A stretch of 19,856 nucleotides of DNA, taken from contig NZ_CABQJR010000036.1 of NCBI RefSeq assembly GCF_902464545.1, positions 1-19,856 on the forward strand, read 5' to 3'. This DNA comes from an uncultured Senegalimassilia sp. Its GTDB lineage: Bacteria; Actinomycetota; Coriobacteriia; Coriobacteriales; Eggerthellaceae. The position numbers and the translations under genes are program-made. Of the stretch, positions 1 through 7,689 are shown in pieces (positions within the stretch are counted from its first letter, which is position 1; the number at the start of each line of letters is the position of its first letter). The notes beneath the pieces are model-generated. The model searched no databases. It worked only from the letters and a program-made list of their open reading frames with translations, and was not told the origin of the DNA.

Positions 1-1083
1 ACGCTGCTCGACTACTGGCGCGAGATCCATCGCAAGGCCGGCTACGTCGAGATCTCCACGCCCATGATCATGAACAAGCAGCTGTGGATGACCTCGGGCC
101 ACTGGGACCATTACAAGGACAACATGTACTCCACCGTCATCGACGATGAAGAGTATTGCATCAAGCCGATGAACTGCCCCGGCGGCGTGCTCGTGTACGC
201 CTCCCAGCCGCGCAGCTATCGCGACCTGCCCATCCGCGCCGGCGAGATCGGCACGGTGCACCGCCACGAGATGCGCGGCGCCCTGCACGGCCTGTTCCGC
301 GTGCGCTGCTTCAACCAGGACGATGCGCACCTGTTTGTGCGCCCCGACCAGCTCACCGACGAGATCGTGGGCGTTGTGCGCCTTATCGACTCGGTGTACC
401 AGCAGTTCGGCTTCAAGTACCATGTGGAGCTTTCCACCCGACCCGACGACTCCATGGGCTCCGATGAGGACTGGGAGGCCGCGGAGAACGGCCTGAAGAC
501 GGCTCTGGCCGAGCTGGGCATGGACTACGAGCTCAACGAGGGCGACGGCGCGTTCTACGGCCCGAAGATCGACTTCCACCTGGAGGATTCGCTCGGCCGT
601 ACGTGGCAGTGCGGCACCGTGCAGCTGGACTTCCAGATGCCGCTGAACTTCGGCCTGGAGTTCGTGGACCACGATGGCTCGAAGAAGCGCCCCATCATGC
701 TGCATCGCGTATGCTTCGGCTCCGTCGAGCGCTTCATCGGCATCCTCATCGAGCACTATGCGGGCAAGTTCCCCGTGTGGCTGGCTCCCACGCAGGTCAA
801 GGTTCTGTGCGTGTCCGAGAAGTCCCGCGATTACGCGCATCAGGTCGCGGCGCAGCTTGAGGACGCGGGCATCCGCGTGGCCGTTGACGATCGCGACGCG
901 AAGATCGGCTACAAGATCCGCGAGGCCCGCAGCATCGACCGCGTGCCCTATATGATCGTCGTCGGCGAGAAGGAGGCCGAGGAGGGCAACATCGCCGTGC
1001 GCGACCGCTCCAACGAGACGCATCCGTTCGAGACGGCCGACTTCATCGCGAAGGTGTGCGAGGAGATTCGCACCCGCGCGTAA
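1..1083 (+). CDS. thrS: Threonyl-tRNA synthetase, C-terminal 360 residues (5' end outside window)
   Basis: Class II aminoacyl-tRNA synthetase that charges tRNA-Thr with threonine in the cytosol. The reading frame is open from the first base, so the gene begins upstream; bacterial ThrRS is about 640 residues and roughly 280 (TGS and editing domains) are missing. The catalytic core is present with the three zinc ligands: Cys in MNCPGG (codon 59 of the fragment), His in DDAHLF (codon 110) and His in MLHRV (codon 235). The motif 2 region RVRCFNQDDAHLF and motif 3 region GSVERFIGIL are recognisable. The anticodon-binding domain starts near FPVWLAPTQVKVL (codon 257 on), with the usual DDRDAKIGYKIREA segment. 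It ends with TAA, followed by a hairpin. Identification is secure; nothing in the visible part is abnormal. Confidence 0.98.
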   Translation, partial: TLLDYWREIHRKAGYVEISTPMIMNKQLWMTSGHWDHYKDNMYSTVIDDEEYCIKPMNCPGGVLVYASQPRSYRDLPIRAGEIGTVHRHEMRGALHGLFRVRCFNQDDAHLFVRPDQLTDEIVGVVRLIDSVYQQFGFKYHVELSTRPDDSMGSDEDWEAAENGLKTALAELGMDYELNEGDGAFYGPKIDFHLEDSLGRTWQCGTVQLDFQMPLNFGLEFVDHDGSKKRPIMLHRVCFGSVERFIGILIEHYAGKFPVWLAPTQVKVLCVSEKSRDYAHQVAAQLEDAGIRVAVDDRDAKIGYKIREARSIDRVPYMIVVGEKEAEEGNIAVRDRSNETHPFETADFIAKVCEEIRTRA

Positions 1084-1125
1084 TGCGTCATAGCGGCAGC
1101 ATCGTCTGCCCAGCATGTTAGATTG

Positions 1126-1158
1126 CAGCCCCGCAAGGTTTGCTTTGCGGGGCTGTTC
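1126..1158 (+). terminator. Hairpin after thrS, probable terminator
   Basis: A perfect 11-bp stem (CAGCCCCGCAA at 1126-1136 with TTGCGGGGCTG at 1145-1155) encloses an 8-nt loop, 43 bp after the thrS stop. Only TTC follows the stem, so the U-tract is poor. It could be a weak or factor-assisted terminator, or an mRNA 3'-end stabiliser. Confidence 0.5.
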
Positions 1159-1202
1159 AGGTATATGGCGCGGAAGCCGTTTCGCGCACGAAAGGGGAAG
1201 GC

Positions 1203-2285
1203 ATGCGCTCGGCTGCTTCCAGATTGCATAAAGGGTTCTCGTTTGCGAATCGCTTTCGGGAGTGCAGCGATTGGATTTGCTGCGATGGCGCCGCATGGGC
1301 CGGACGCTGGGCTGCGTGGGCCCCTGGCGGGGCGGTTCGCGATCGGCTGTTCTCTCATGTGGTGCTGGATTTGGGCTGTGGCAAGGGCGAGTACACCGTA
1401 GCCTGTGCGAAGATGCGCCCCGATGTGCTGTTCATCGGCTTCGACGTGGATGCGGTGTGCACGCTTCGCGCTGCCGAGGCGGCTGCAGCTGCCGGCGTGG
1501 ACAACGCGGTGTTTTTGATGGATGGCGTGCCGTCGTTTGGCGATGAGGTCGAAGCGGGGATTGCCGATGAAGGGGTTGTCGCCGGCGACGCCAAGGACCC
1601 CCAGCGAGGTGAGGCTATCGCGCCGGTCGAGCGCCAGCACGATGACGCATTGGGCGCCTGCGATGCGCGGGGTGGCGCACGGGCGTCTGCCAAGCGCATC
1701 GATCAGGCGCACGCTTCCCGTGCGTCCGAGGGCAAGGCCGCCCGTTCGGGCGCGCCCGCCGAGATCGACCTGTCGACCGTGTTCGCCGTCGGAGAGCTTT
1801 CGGCGCTGCTCATGAACTTCCCCACGCCGTTCCCGAAAAAGAAGAAGGCGCATCTGCGTCTGACGTACATGGATCGCTTGGTGGGGTATCGGCCGCTGCT
1901 CGGACGGGGTGCGGGCATCCGCTTGCGCACCGACAGCCAGCCGTTGCGCGATTTTTCCCTTACGCAGCTTGAGTTGGCTGGCTATGAGGTCACGTGGCGA
2001 AGCGAAGACGTCCGCGCCGAGTTCCCCGACGAGCCTTGGAGCGCCTATGAGCGCAAGCTCACTGAGCAGGGCGCCTGCGCGTTCGGCATCGCGGCGTGCC
2101 CCGGACCCGCGCCTGAGCACGTGGAGCAAACGGCGCCGCTGTCGCTCGTCAGCTATCTGCCTGACAATCTCGATCAGCTCGAGTACGTCCCGCACGGCAT
2201 GCAGGGCTGCGTGGAGAACCTGCGCAACCGCAACGCCCGCGAGCGCGCCCGCGGCAAGAAGGAGTTCCGCCCGCCGGTGATCTAA
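1203..2285 (+). CDS. trmB: TrmB-like tRNA (guanine-N7-)-methyltransferase with large insertion
   Basis: SAM-dependent methyltransferase resembling TrmB, which makes m7G46 in the tRNA variable loop. The ATG at 1203 is chosen because AAAGGGGAAG sits just upstream, giving 360 residues against the usual 210-250. The SAM motif I LDLGCGKGEYT (55-65) is followed by FIGFDVD (78-83). The family block normally written NFPDPWPKK appears as NFPTPFPKKKK (205-215), so the conserved Asp is Thr208. The C-terminal substrate segment SAYERKLTEQG (280-290) matches the family's TxYExKF region. Residues about 116-190 are an Ala/Gly/Arg/Asp-rich insertion between the strand before FLMDG and the VGELSALLMNFP strand. 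About 65 residues after the usual end (296-360) are also extra and finish very basic. The fold assignment is good. Whether it still makes m7G is uncertain because of the Asp-to-Thr change. Confidence 0.83.
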   Translation: MRSAASRLHKGFSFANRFRECSDWICCDGAAWAGRWAAWAPGGAVRDRLFSHVVLDLGCGKGEYTVACAKMRPDVLFIGFDVDAVCTLRAAEAAAAAGVDNAVFLMDGVPSFGDEVEAGIADEGVVAGDAKDPQRGEAIAPVERQHDDALGACDARGGARASAKRIDQAHASRASEGKAARSGAPAEIDLSTVFAVGELSALLMNFPTPFPKKKKAHLRLTYMDRLVGYRPLLGRGAGIRLRTDSQPLRDFSLTQLELAGYEVTWRSEDVRAEFPDEPWSAYERKLTEQGACAFGIAACPGPAPEHVEQTAPLSLVSYLPDNLDQLEYVPHGMQGCVENLRNRNARERARGKKEFRPPVI

Positions 2286-2458
2286 CGCGCAGCTATCTGC
2301 GGCAACCGATGCGCTAGGCCGCCCGCCCCAAACCGTCCGAGTCATTCGCGTCGCTAGAGGGCCTTCCTGAGCCGTTTTGCACGATATTCGACGTCAACCC
2401 CGGTTTCCGATCACGTAACCTGCCGTCTTGCGGGTTTGCGCTTTCGCGGTTTGGGATG

Positions 2459-2472
2459 GGGTTTCGAAACCC
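2459..2472. promoter_or_regulatory. 14-bp perfect palindrome upstream of yhdT-panF
   Basis: GGGTTTCGAAACCC is a perfect palindrome 63 bp before the yhdT start, in the 249-bp spacer after trmB. Its position suits a dimeric repressor operator controlling pantothenate uptake, but no clear promoter hexamers accompany it (TAGCAT near 2493 is the best -10). The rest of the spacer shows nothing else I can name. Confidence 0.3.
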
Positions 2473-2534
2473 GGCATCGCGGTAAGCGTGGTAGCATTTT
2501 TCCGCACAGTAACTTCGCGGGAAGGGGAAGGGCA

Positions 2535-2930
2535 GTGTCCCAAAGCGATATTCGCACGTATGCCCAGGCTATGCGGCAGGCGAACAAGGAGGCGCGCGCT
2601 ACGGTGGCGGCGCTTGCGTGCATCGTCATTGTGTGGCTCGTGGGCGGTTTCGGCTTGGCTGGCACCGATATCTGGTTGTTCCATACGCCGTTGTGGGTCA
2701 TTGGCGGATGCGTTGCGCCGTGGATCGCGGCGGTCGTTGCCGCGGTGGTGCTCAGCCGCCGTGTGTTCGCCGACTTCGATCTTGATGAGGTGGCGGGCAG
2801 CTGCCCTGTCGGCAGCGCCGCTGCGCCCCATGGCGATCGTGGCGCCGATGCCGTTGCATGCAATGGCATCGCAGCGGAACAGGGTACGGCTGTCGGCGCC
2901 TCCTGCGATGCGAACGAGAGCGGTGAGTAG
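2535..2930 (+). CDS. yhdT: YhdT family (DUF997) small membrane protein, PanF partner
   Basis: A 131-residue protein starting at GTG 2535; a run of purines, GGGAAGGGGAAGGG, ends a few bases before it, and in-frame upstream starts lack a site. Two hydrophobic segments are visible at about 22-41 and 52-75. The N-terminal AxxxANKEAR motif and the post-TM2 RRVFADFDLDE stretch resemble E. coli YhdT (HKEAR... and YRDIPLEDD). YhdT is typically encoded directly before the sodium/pantothenate symporter panF, exactly as here, with panF starting 3 bp after this stop. Its role is unproven; an accessory subunit of the symporter is the usual inference. E. coli YhdT is about 80 residues. Here a tail of about 45 residues rich in Ala, Gly and Cys follows the second membrane helix and is not part of the family core. 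Confidence 0.84.
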   Translation: MSQSDIRTYAQAMRQANKEARATVAALACIVIVWLVGGFGLAGTDIWLFHTPLWVIGGCVAPWIAAVVAAVVLSRRVFADFDLDEVAGSCPVGSAAAPHGDRGADAVACNGIAAEQGTAVGASCDANESGE

Positions 2931-2933
2931 CAT

Positions 2934-4421
2934 ATGGAAAACTTAGTGGCGCTCGTTCCGCTCGTCCTGTTCCTGGCCGTGGCGCTCGGCATCAGCTTCG
3001 TCGCACGGCGTCGCAGCGTGGGCGAGGGCGGCTTCGTCAAGGAATACTTCATCGGCAACCGCACGCTCGGCGGCTTCGTGCTGGCCATGACCACCATCGC
3101 CACGTATGGCTCGGTCAGCAGCTTCGTGGGCGGCCCCGGGCAGGCTTGGCTGATCGGCTGGGGATGGGTGTACATGGCCGTCGTGCAGGTCACGGCGCTC
3201 GTACTGCTCTACGGTATCATGGGCAAGAAGCTGGCGCTCGTGGCGCGCAAGCTTGACGCCGTCACCGTTATCGACGTCGTGCGCGCTCGCTACAACTCCA
3301 ACGCCCTTGCCAACATCAGCGCCGTCATTGTAGTGCTCTTCTTCGCCGCAACCATGGTTGCCCAGTTCGTGGGCGGCGCGAAGCTGTTCGAAGCGGTCAC
3401 CGGCTATTCGTACATGGTGGGCCTTGTGCTCTTCGGCGCGGCGGTCATCCTGTTCACCACCATCGGCGGCTTCCGTGGCGTGGCGTTCACCGATGCGCTG
3501 TGCGGCATCATCATGCTCGTAGGCATCGGCGTGCTGGCCGTCGGCATCATGACCGCAGGCGGCGGGTACGAGAACATCATGGATACCATCAGGGCGAACC
3601 ATCCCGCCATGCTCGAGCCCTTCAGCGGCGGCGCCATGCCGGGCACGCTGTACTTCACGCAGTGGCTGCTCGTGGGCGTGTTCACCTTCGTCCTGCCGCA
3701 ATCCATGGTGCGCTGCATGGGCTTCAAGGATACGAAGGCCCTGCACGGCGCCATGATCACCGGCACCGTGATCATCGGCCTCATGATGATCGGCGTTACG
3801 GCGCTCGGCGTGCTGTCGGCAGGCGTGTTGACGGGCAGCCTTGCCGATTACGGTTCAAGCGTGGACAACATCATCCCGCGCGCCATCGCGCAGACGCTGC
3901 CTCCTTGGGCGGCGGGCGTGGCTATCATCGGCCCTATCGCGGCTTCCATCTCCACGGTGTCGTCGCTGTTGATCGCCTCGTCTTCGGCCATCATCAAGGA
4001 CGTGTACCTGCATAGCTGCGAGGCTCGCGGCAAGCGGCCTTCCGAGCGCGGCATCTCCCGCGGCTCGCAGGCGGTCACGCTGTGCGTCGGCGCCATCGTG
4101 TTCGCCCTGGCCGTGGTTCCGCCCGACGTCATCTGGAAGATCAACATGTTCGCCTTCGGCGGCTTGGAGACGGCGTTTTTCTGGGTGATGGTGTGCGGCC
4201 TGTTCTGGAAGCGCGCCGGCAAGTTGGGAGCCCTGCTGTCCATGGTCGGCGGCACGGCGTCATATTGCGCGTGCATGGCGCTCGGGTTCAAGGTGATGGG
4301 ACTGCATCAGATCGTCATCGGCATCACCGTGGCGGGCGTGCTCATGGTGGTGGGCAGCCTTATCGAGAAACGTCCGCAAGCCGAACAGCAGCGAATCGAT
4401 CAGGTGTTCTTTCCGGAATAG
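2934..4421 (+). CDS. panF: Sodium/pantothenate symporter
   Basis: Sodium:solute symporter (SSS family) that imports pantothenate, the precursor of coenzyme A, across the cytoplasmic membrane using the sodium gradient. The 495-residue length and strongly hydrophobic profile (about 13 membrane segments) fit. Diagnostic stretches match PanF rather than proline or sialic acid symporters: EYFIGNRTLGGFVLAMT (37-53), the following ATYGSVSSFVGGPG, then RCMGFKDTKALHG, IIKDVYL and LAFGG-type FAFGGLETAFFW. The start ATG 2934 is preceded by a GGTGAG site inside the end of yhdT; three bases separate the two genes, so they are co-transcribed. Specificity for pantothenate is inferred from the overall sequence resemblance and the YhdT neighbour. 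A strong terminator lies 41 bp after the stop. Confidence 0.92.
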   Translation: MENLVALVPLVLFLAVALGISFVARRRSVGEGGFVKEYFIGNRTLGGFVLAMTTIATYGSVSSFVGGPGQAWLIGWGWVYMAVVQVTALVLLYGIMGKKLALVARKLDAVTVIDVVRARYNSNALANISAVIVVLFFAATMVAQFVGGAKLFEAVTGYSYMVGLVLFGAAVILFTTIGGFRGVAFTDALCGIIMLVGIGVLAVGIMTAGGGYENIMDTIRANHPAMLEPFSGGAMPGTLYFTQWLLVGVFTFVLPQSMVRCMGFKDTKALHGAMITGTVIIGLMMIGVTALGVLSAGVLTGSLADYGSSVDNIIPRAIAQTLPPWAAGVAIIGPIAASISTVSSLLIASSSAIIKDVYLHSCEARGKRPSERGISRGSQAVTLCVGAIVFALAVVPPDVIWKINMFAFGGLETAFFWVMVCGLFWKRAGKLGALLSMVGGTASYCACMALGFKVMGLHQIVIGITVAGVLMVVGSLIEKRPQAEQQRIDQVFFPE

Positions 4422-4462
4422 CTTGGCGAGCGCCTAGCGGCGCATAAAGCGCCCGAATCATG

Positions 4463-4514
4463 AACGCCTCCCGTTTCCCGGCATCGAGATTGCCAGGGAA
4501 GCGGGAGGCGTTTT
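4463..4514 (+). terminator. Strong intrinsic terminator after panF
   Basis: An 11-bp outer stem (AACGCCTCCCG at 4463-4473 with CGGGAGGCGTT at 4502-4512) continues inward through TTTCCC/GGGAAG and GGCA/TGCC with one bulged A, closing on a 7-nt loop. TTTT follows. It ends the yhdT-panF unit. The remaining spacer to 4663 holds a second inverted repeat (4623-4632 with 4653-4662, one G-U pair) lying just beyond the stop of the opposing antiporter gene, without a T-run on either side. Confidence 0.85.
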
Positions 4515-4663
4515 GCTGCAGGGTTCGGGCTGGTCGGGCTGCTTGCGGCCAAACCGACCAGCGGGAGCGGGTGGCGAATAGGCGTTTCCGCGGCCGCGTT
4601 GCGCCAACGGGCTTTTAGCGTCCCGGCAAGCGGTTGCGGTGGTGCGCGGTGGCGCCTGCCGGC

Positions 4664-6310
4664 CTACCTTCCGTCGTCTTGGTGGTGCTCGTCGAGGTGT
4701 TTTCCCAGCTCGTGCATGTGGCGGCGATACTCGCGCACTGCCCGCTCGGCGATGCGGCGTTCTTCCTCCCAGTTACCGTCTTTGAGGTGCTGTGCGAACG
4801 CTTTGGCGGCTTTCGCGGTGCGCTCGGCGGCGGCTTCACGCGTTATGCCCGCTTTCTCGCCGATCTCTTGCAGCTCGTCCTCGTGCGCAGCGTACTCGCG
4901 TCGGGCGAAATCGAGCATCTCGTCCATGGCGCGCTTGCGCTGGCTTTGACGTTGCAGCGCGAAGGCAACGTCTTCCCAAGCTGCCTCCTCGCCTGCGTCC
5001 CGGCGCGCCTTCGCGGCCATGCGCGCGGCTATCTCCTGGCGTGCCATCATGCGCTCCAGCTCCAAGTGCTCATGCAGAATGGAGCGGATATCCTGGGGGT
5101 TCTCGACGATCTCGTGCACGGCTTCGATGGGTTTTGCGTCCACCACGCGGTAGGTGAGCGATGCCAGAAGCGGCATGAGGAACACGGTGATGGCGCCGGC
5201 GGCCACCAGCACGCCGGCGGTGTCTTGGGCCATGGCACCGGATTTCACGGCAAGACTGGTCACGGCGACGATGATGGGCAGGGCCGTGGTGCAGTACAGC
5301 GCCACGGTGATGCGGTTGTGCATGGACAGCGTTTTCCCGTCGCTGCCCAAAGATAGCGCGACCACGATGGGCACGGCGCGCACGAGCAGCAGCGCGCAGA
5401 TGAACGTGATTAAAAGCCCCGGTTGCGCGCCTACGCCCGCCAGATCGATCTTCGCGCCGGACACCACGAAGAAGACGGGTGTAAGGAAGCCGTAGCCGAT
5501 GGCGTCGAGCTTCGATTCCAGCTCATGGTCGCCTTCGGGGATGATGTAGCGCAGCACGAAGCCGGCGGCGAACGCGCCGAGCACGATGTCCAGGTCGAAT
5601 ACCGCCGAAACGGTGACCAGGCCGATGAGCAGCACCACCGTCACACGGACGAACGTCTGCGACGTCGAGTTGCGCCTACGGTGCAAAAACCCGTACACGC
5701 CGTGGCCCGCCTTGCGTGCCTTCGATGGCACCACGGCCATCAGCACGCATAACGCGCCGAACAATGCCAAGATCAGCAGGGTTTGCCAGGTTTTGCGCGC
5801 GGAGAGCAGCAGCGCCATGGCAAGCACCGGGCATAGCTCGCCCCAGGTGCCGAACGCCAGGATGCTGTTTCCGACCTGCGTGCCTTCCAGCTTGCGTTCC
5901 TTCAGGATGGGCATGAGCGTGCCGAGCGCCGTGGTGGTCAGGGCGATGGCGACGGCAAGCCCATCGATGTGGCTCAGGGAAAATTTAGGGGAGAGGCATA
6001 CCGCCGTGCACGCAAGCACCATGGATACGGCCCAGGTGGCAAGGCCCTTCTTGCCTTGCGAGCCCGATAGGCTCTTGGGATCGATCTCGTAGCCTGCCAG
6101 CAGGAACAGGAACGCCAAGCCAAGCTCGGAGATCATGTTCATGGAGTCGGTCAGCTCGATCAGTCCGGCCATATGCGGGCCGAGCAAGGCGCCCGCCAAC
6201 AGCAAGATGACGGTTTCCGGGACAAGCCCGCGCGGGATGACGCGCGCGACGATGGGCGCGCATGCGGCGATCAGGCACGCGGTGAAAAGCGAGATGAAAT
6301 CGGTTGGCAT
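4664..6310 (-). CDS. CPA2-type cation:proton antiporter with charged C-terminal tail
   Basis: Monovalent cation:proton antiporter of the Kef/CPA2 group (Na+/H+ exchanger domain), 548 residues, located in the cytoplasmic membrane. Residues 1-388 carry about 12 membrane helices. Recognisable family features include LLLAGALLGPH (36-46), SELGLAFLFLLAGYEID (61-77) and LGAFAAGFVLR (244-254). In the helix where Kef proteins have QD, this protein has GELCPVLAMALL (157-168). Residues 390-548 are soluble, highly charged and probably helical, ending with His-rich HMHELGKHLDEHHQDDG. No Rossmann RCK/TrkA-N motif (GxGxxG) is visible, so control by nucleotide binding as in KefC is unlikely. The start at 6310 has AAGGAAG six bases upstream. 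The gene begins 36 bp after the patatin gene on the same strand, suggesting one transcript. The transported ion (K+ or Na+) cannot be told. Confidence 0.87.
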   Translation of the reverse strand: MPTDFISLFTACLIAACAPIVARVIPRGLVPETVILLLAGALLGPHMAGLIELTDSMNMISELGLAFLFLLAGYEIDPKSLSGSQGKKGLATWAVSMVLACTAVCLSPKFSLSHIDGLAVAIALTTTALGTLMPILKERKLEGTQVGNSILAFGTWGELCPVLAMALLLSARKTWQTLLILALFGALCVLMAVVPSKARKAGHGVYGFLHRRRNSTSQTFVRVTVVLLIGLVTVSAVFDLDIVLGAFAAGFVLRYIIPEGDHELESKLDAIGYGFLTPVFFVVSGAKIDLAGVGAQPGLLITFICALLLVRAVPIVVALSLGSDGKTLSMHNRITVALYCTTALPIIVAVTSLAVKSGAMAQDTAGVLVAAGAITVFLMPLLASLTYRVVDAKPIEAVHEIVENPQDIRSILHEHLELERMMARQEIAARMAAKARRDAGEEAAWEDVAFALQRQSQRKRAMDEMLDFARREYAAHEDELQEIGEKAGITREAAAERTAKAAKAFAQHLKDGNWEEERRIAERAVREYRRHMHELGKHLDEHHQDDGR

Positions 6311-6346
6311 GTTGCTTCCTTTGAAGGGGTGTGAAGCGCCGGGCGT

Positions 6347-7444
6347 CTATTTCGCCAGGTATTCCTGCAGGTCGTTCCAGGTGCGCGCTGCCTCGGCGTA
6401 CCCTTGCGCGTACAGGTCGAGCAACTTGTTCTGGTCGTGTTCCATGCTGTGCACCTCAACGGGGCGCTGGGGCTGTATGGCGAACACCTCGCCCGCCTCG
6501 TGCATGCGCGCCACCTGGCGGTAGGTGCGGTTGTACTCGATATGGCGATAGCGTAGGCGCTCGAGATAGTACGGGAAGTCGGCGTACATCTGCGAGAGCA
6601 CTGGCATCAGCTTGTTGGGGCCTTTTTCGTAGGTTGCGTCTTGCGTGAGCACCACGATGTGCTTCTTTCGCCCCGTCAGCAGGCTGTGCATGATCGGGAC
6701 GCTGTCGCAGGTGCCGCCGTCGAGCAGCTTCTTGCCATCCACCTCGACGATCTGGCTGACCAGGGGCATCGATGACGATGCGATCAAGTAGGGAAGGTCG
6801 GCATCACGGCCAAGGTCGCGTATGGCATGGTAGTCGGCCTCGCCGAGTTCAAGGTCGCTCGATACGGCCGTCAGCGCGATGGGGCTGTTTGTGAACGCCC
6901 GGAAGTCGAATGGATCGAGCTTTTCCGGCACCTCGTGGAAGGCGAACTCCCTTCCGCAGGCGTTGCCGGTATGCACGAAGCTTTTCATGGAAAGGTAGCG
7001 CGGGTCGTTGCAGTACTTCATGTTAAGGAAGCATGTTCGCCCGATTTCGCCCGATACGTAGCAGTAGCCGTTCAGCGCACCCGCCGACACGCCGATCACC
7101 TGATCGCAGAACAGGCCGTGCTCCAAGAAGTAATCGAGCACGCCGGCGGTGAACTGGCCGCGCATGGCGCCGCCTTCGAGCACCAGGTTGACGGGCACGG
7201 CTTCCTTTCCTTCCCAAGCAGGTTTCGAGGCGAAAGGGGAAGAGGCCGGGTTCGCTTGGCGTGCGTCCTCGGCGTCGGATGCGCTTTCGGGCTTTGCCGA
7301 GCTGGCGCATTCGGGCGTGCGGCGCTCTTCGGAAAAGAGCGGGTTTCCCTGCTTCGCGTCCTCGGCTTCGGCTGCGTGCTTGGGGTGTGGCGGGACGGCG
7401 CGTTCGGCGGCGTTATGTTGTTCGGAGGGGAGCGTTTCGTTCAT
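6347..7444 (-). CDS. Patatin-like phospholipase (YjjU-type) with low-complexity N-terminus
   Basis: Patatin-family serine hydrolase, 365 residues, probably a cytosolic or membrane-associated phospholipase/esterase. The Ser-Asp dyad is intact: oxyanion loop LEGGAMRG (89-96), nucleophile elbow GVSAG with Ser120, and DGG (242-244) with Asp242. The pattern and the C-terminal region (YRHIEYNRTY) fit the bacterial YjjU-like group. The start at 7444 is chosen because GAGAAAGG lies seven bases before it; an in-frame ATG at 7513 would add 23 residues but overlaps the promoter candidate. The first 80 residues are not part of the domain and contain two similar units, AEDAKQGNP (27-34) and AEDARQANP (58-66), in a Ser/Ala/Glu-rich linker. 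No signal peptide is evident. The antiporter gene follows after 36 bp. Confidence 0.9.
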   Translation of the reverse strand: MNETLPSEQHNAAERAVPPHPKHAAEAEDAKQGNPLFSEERRTPECASSAKPESASDAEDARQANPASSPFASKPAWEGKEAVPVNLVLEGGAMRGQFTAGVLDYFLEHGLFCDQVIGVSAGALNGYCYVSGEIGRTCFLNMKYCNDPRYLSMKSFVHTGNACGREFAFHEVPEKLDPFDFRAFTNSPIALTAVSSDLELGEADYHAIRDLGRDADLPYLIASSSMPLVSQIVEVDGKKLLDGGTCDSVPIMHSLLTGRKKHIVVLTQDATYEKGPNKLMPVLSQMYADFPYYLERLRYRHIEYNRTYRQVARMHEAGEVFAIQPQRPVEVHSMEHDQNKLLDLYAQGYAEAARTWNDLQEYLAK

Positions 7445-7473
7445 GGGTGCGGCCTTTCTCGTGTTCCGCTTCA

Positions 7474-7479
7474 AGTATA
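7474..7479 (-). promoter_or_regulatory. Candidate -10 box for patatin-antiporter unit
   Basis: TATACT on the minus strand, 29 bp before the chosen patatin start, would place transcription initiation near 7467. No good -35 hexamer is visible at 16-18 bp spacing. The same hexamer precedes trxB, ilvD and ilvC in this window. Confidence 0.4.
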
Positions 7480-7530
7480 GCCCGAGCGCCCGTGCACCTC
7501 CCCATACCTTCACAGCGTCACCGTTTCGTA

Positions 7531-7583
7531 ACGCCTTCTATCGCAATGGCACTAAAACAGTAACAAATATGTGACGAAGGCGT
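7531..7583. repeat. Inverted repeat in the divergent patatin/trxA promoter region
   Basis: ACGCCTTC (7531-7538) and GAAGGCGT (7576-7583) form an 8-bp inverted repeat around a 37-bp AT-rich segment, between the divergent patatin and trxA promoters. It could be a paired operator site or chance. Confidence 0.3.
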
Positions 7584-7613
7584 CGAAGCCCTTCCTTCGG
7601 CGGTTGCGATGGT

Positions 7614-7619
7614 TATAAT
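7614..7619 (+). promoter_or_regulatory. Candidate -10 box for trxA
   Basis: A consensus TATAAT lies 70 bp before the trxA start, implying a leader of about 63 nt. The -35 region (around CTTCCT, 7591-7596) is poor. It is one of the few consensus -10 boxes in this GC-rich window. Confidence 0.5.
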
Positions 7620-7689
7620 CGGGGCATGAAACAGGTGGGGCGGCAGACCGGTTGGTCCGCCGGCCCCGGATCGACCAAGGAGGTCCATC

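Noticed and set aside
948..2345. Long open frame on the minus strand opposite trmB (465 codons).
   Set aside because: High-GC antisense shadow: it overlaps thrS and trmB, shows no recognisable domain and has no ribosome site; the sense frame carries clear methyltransferase motifs.
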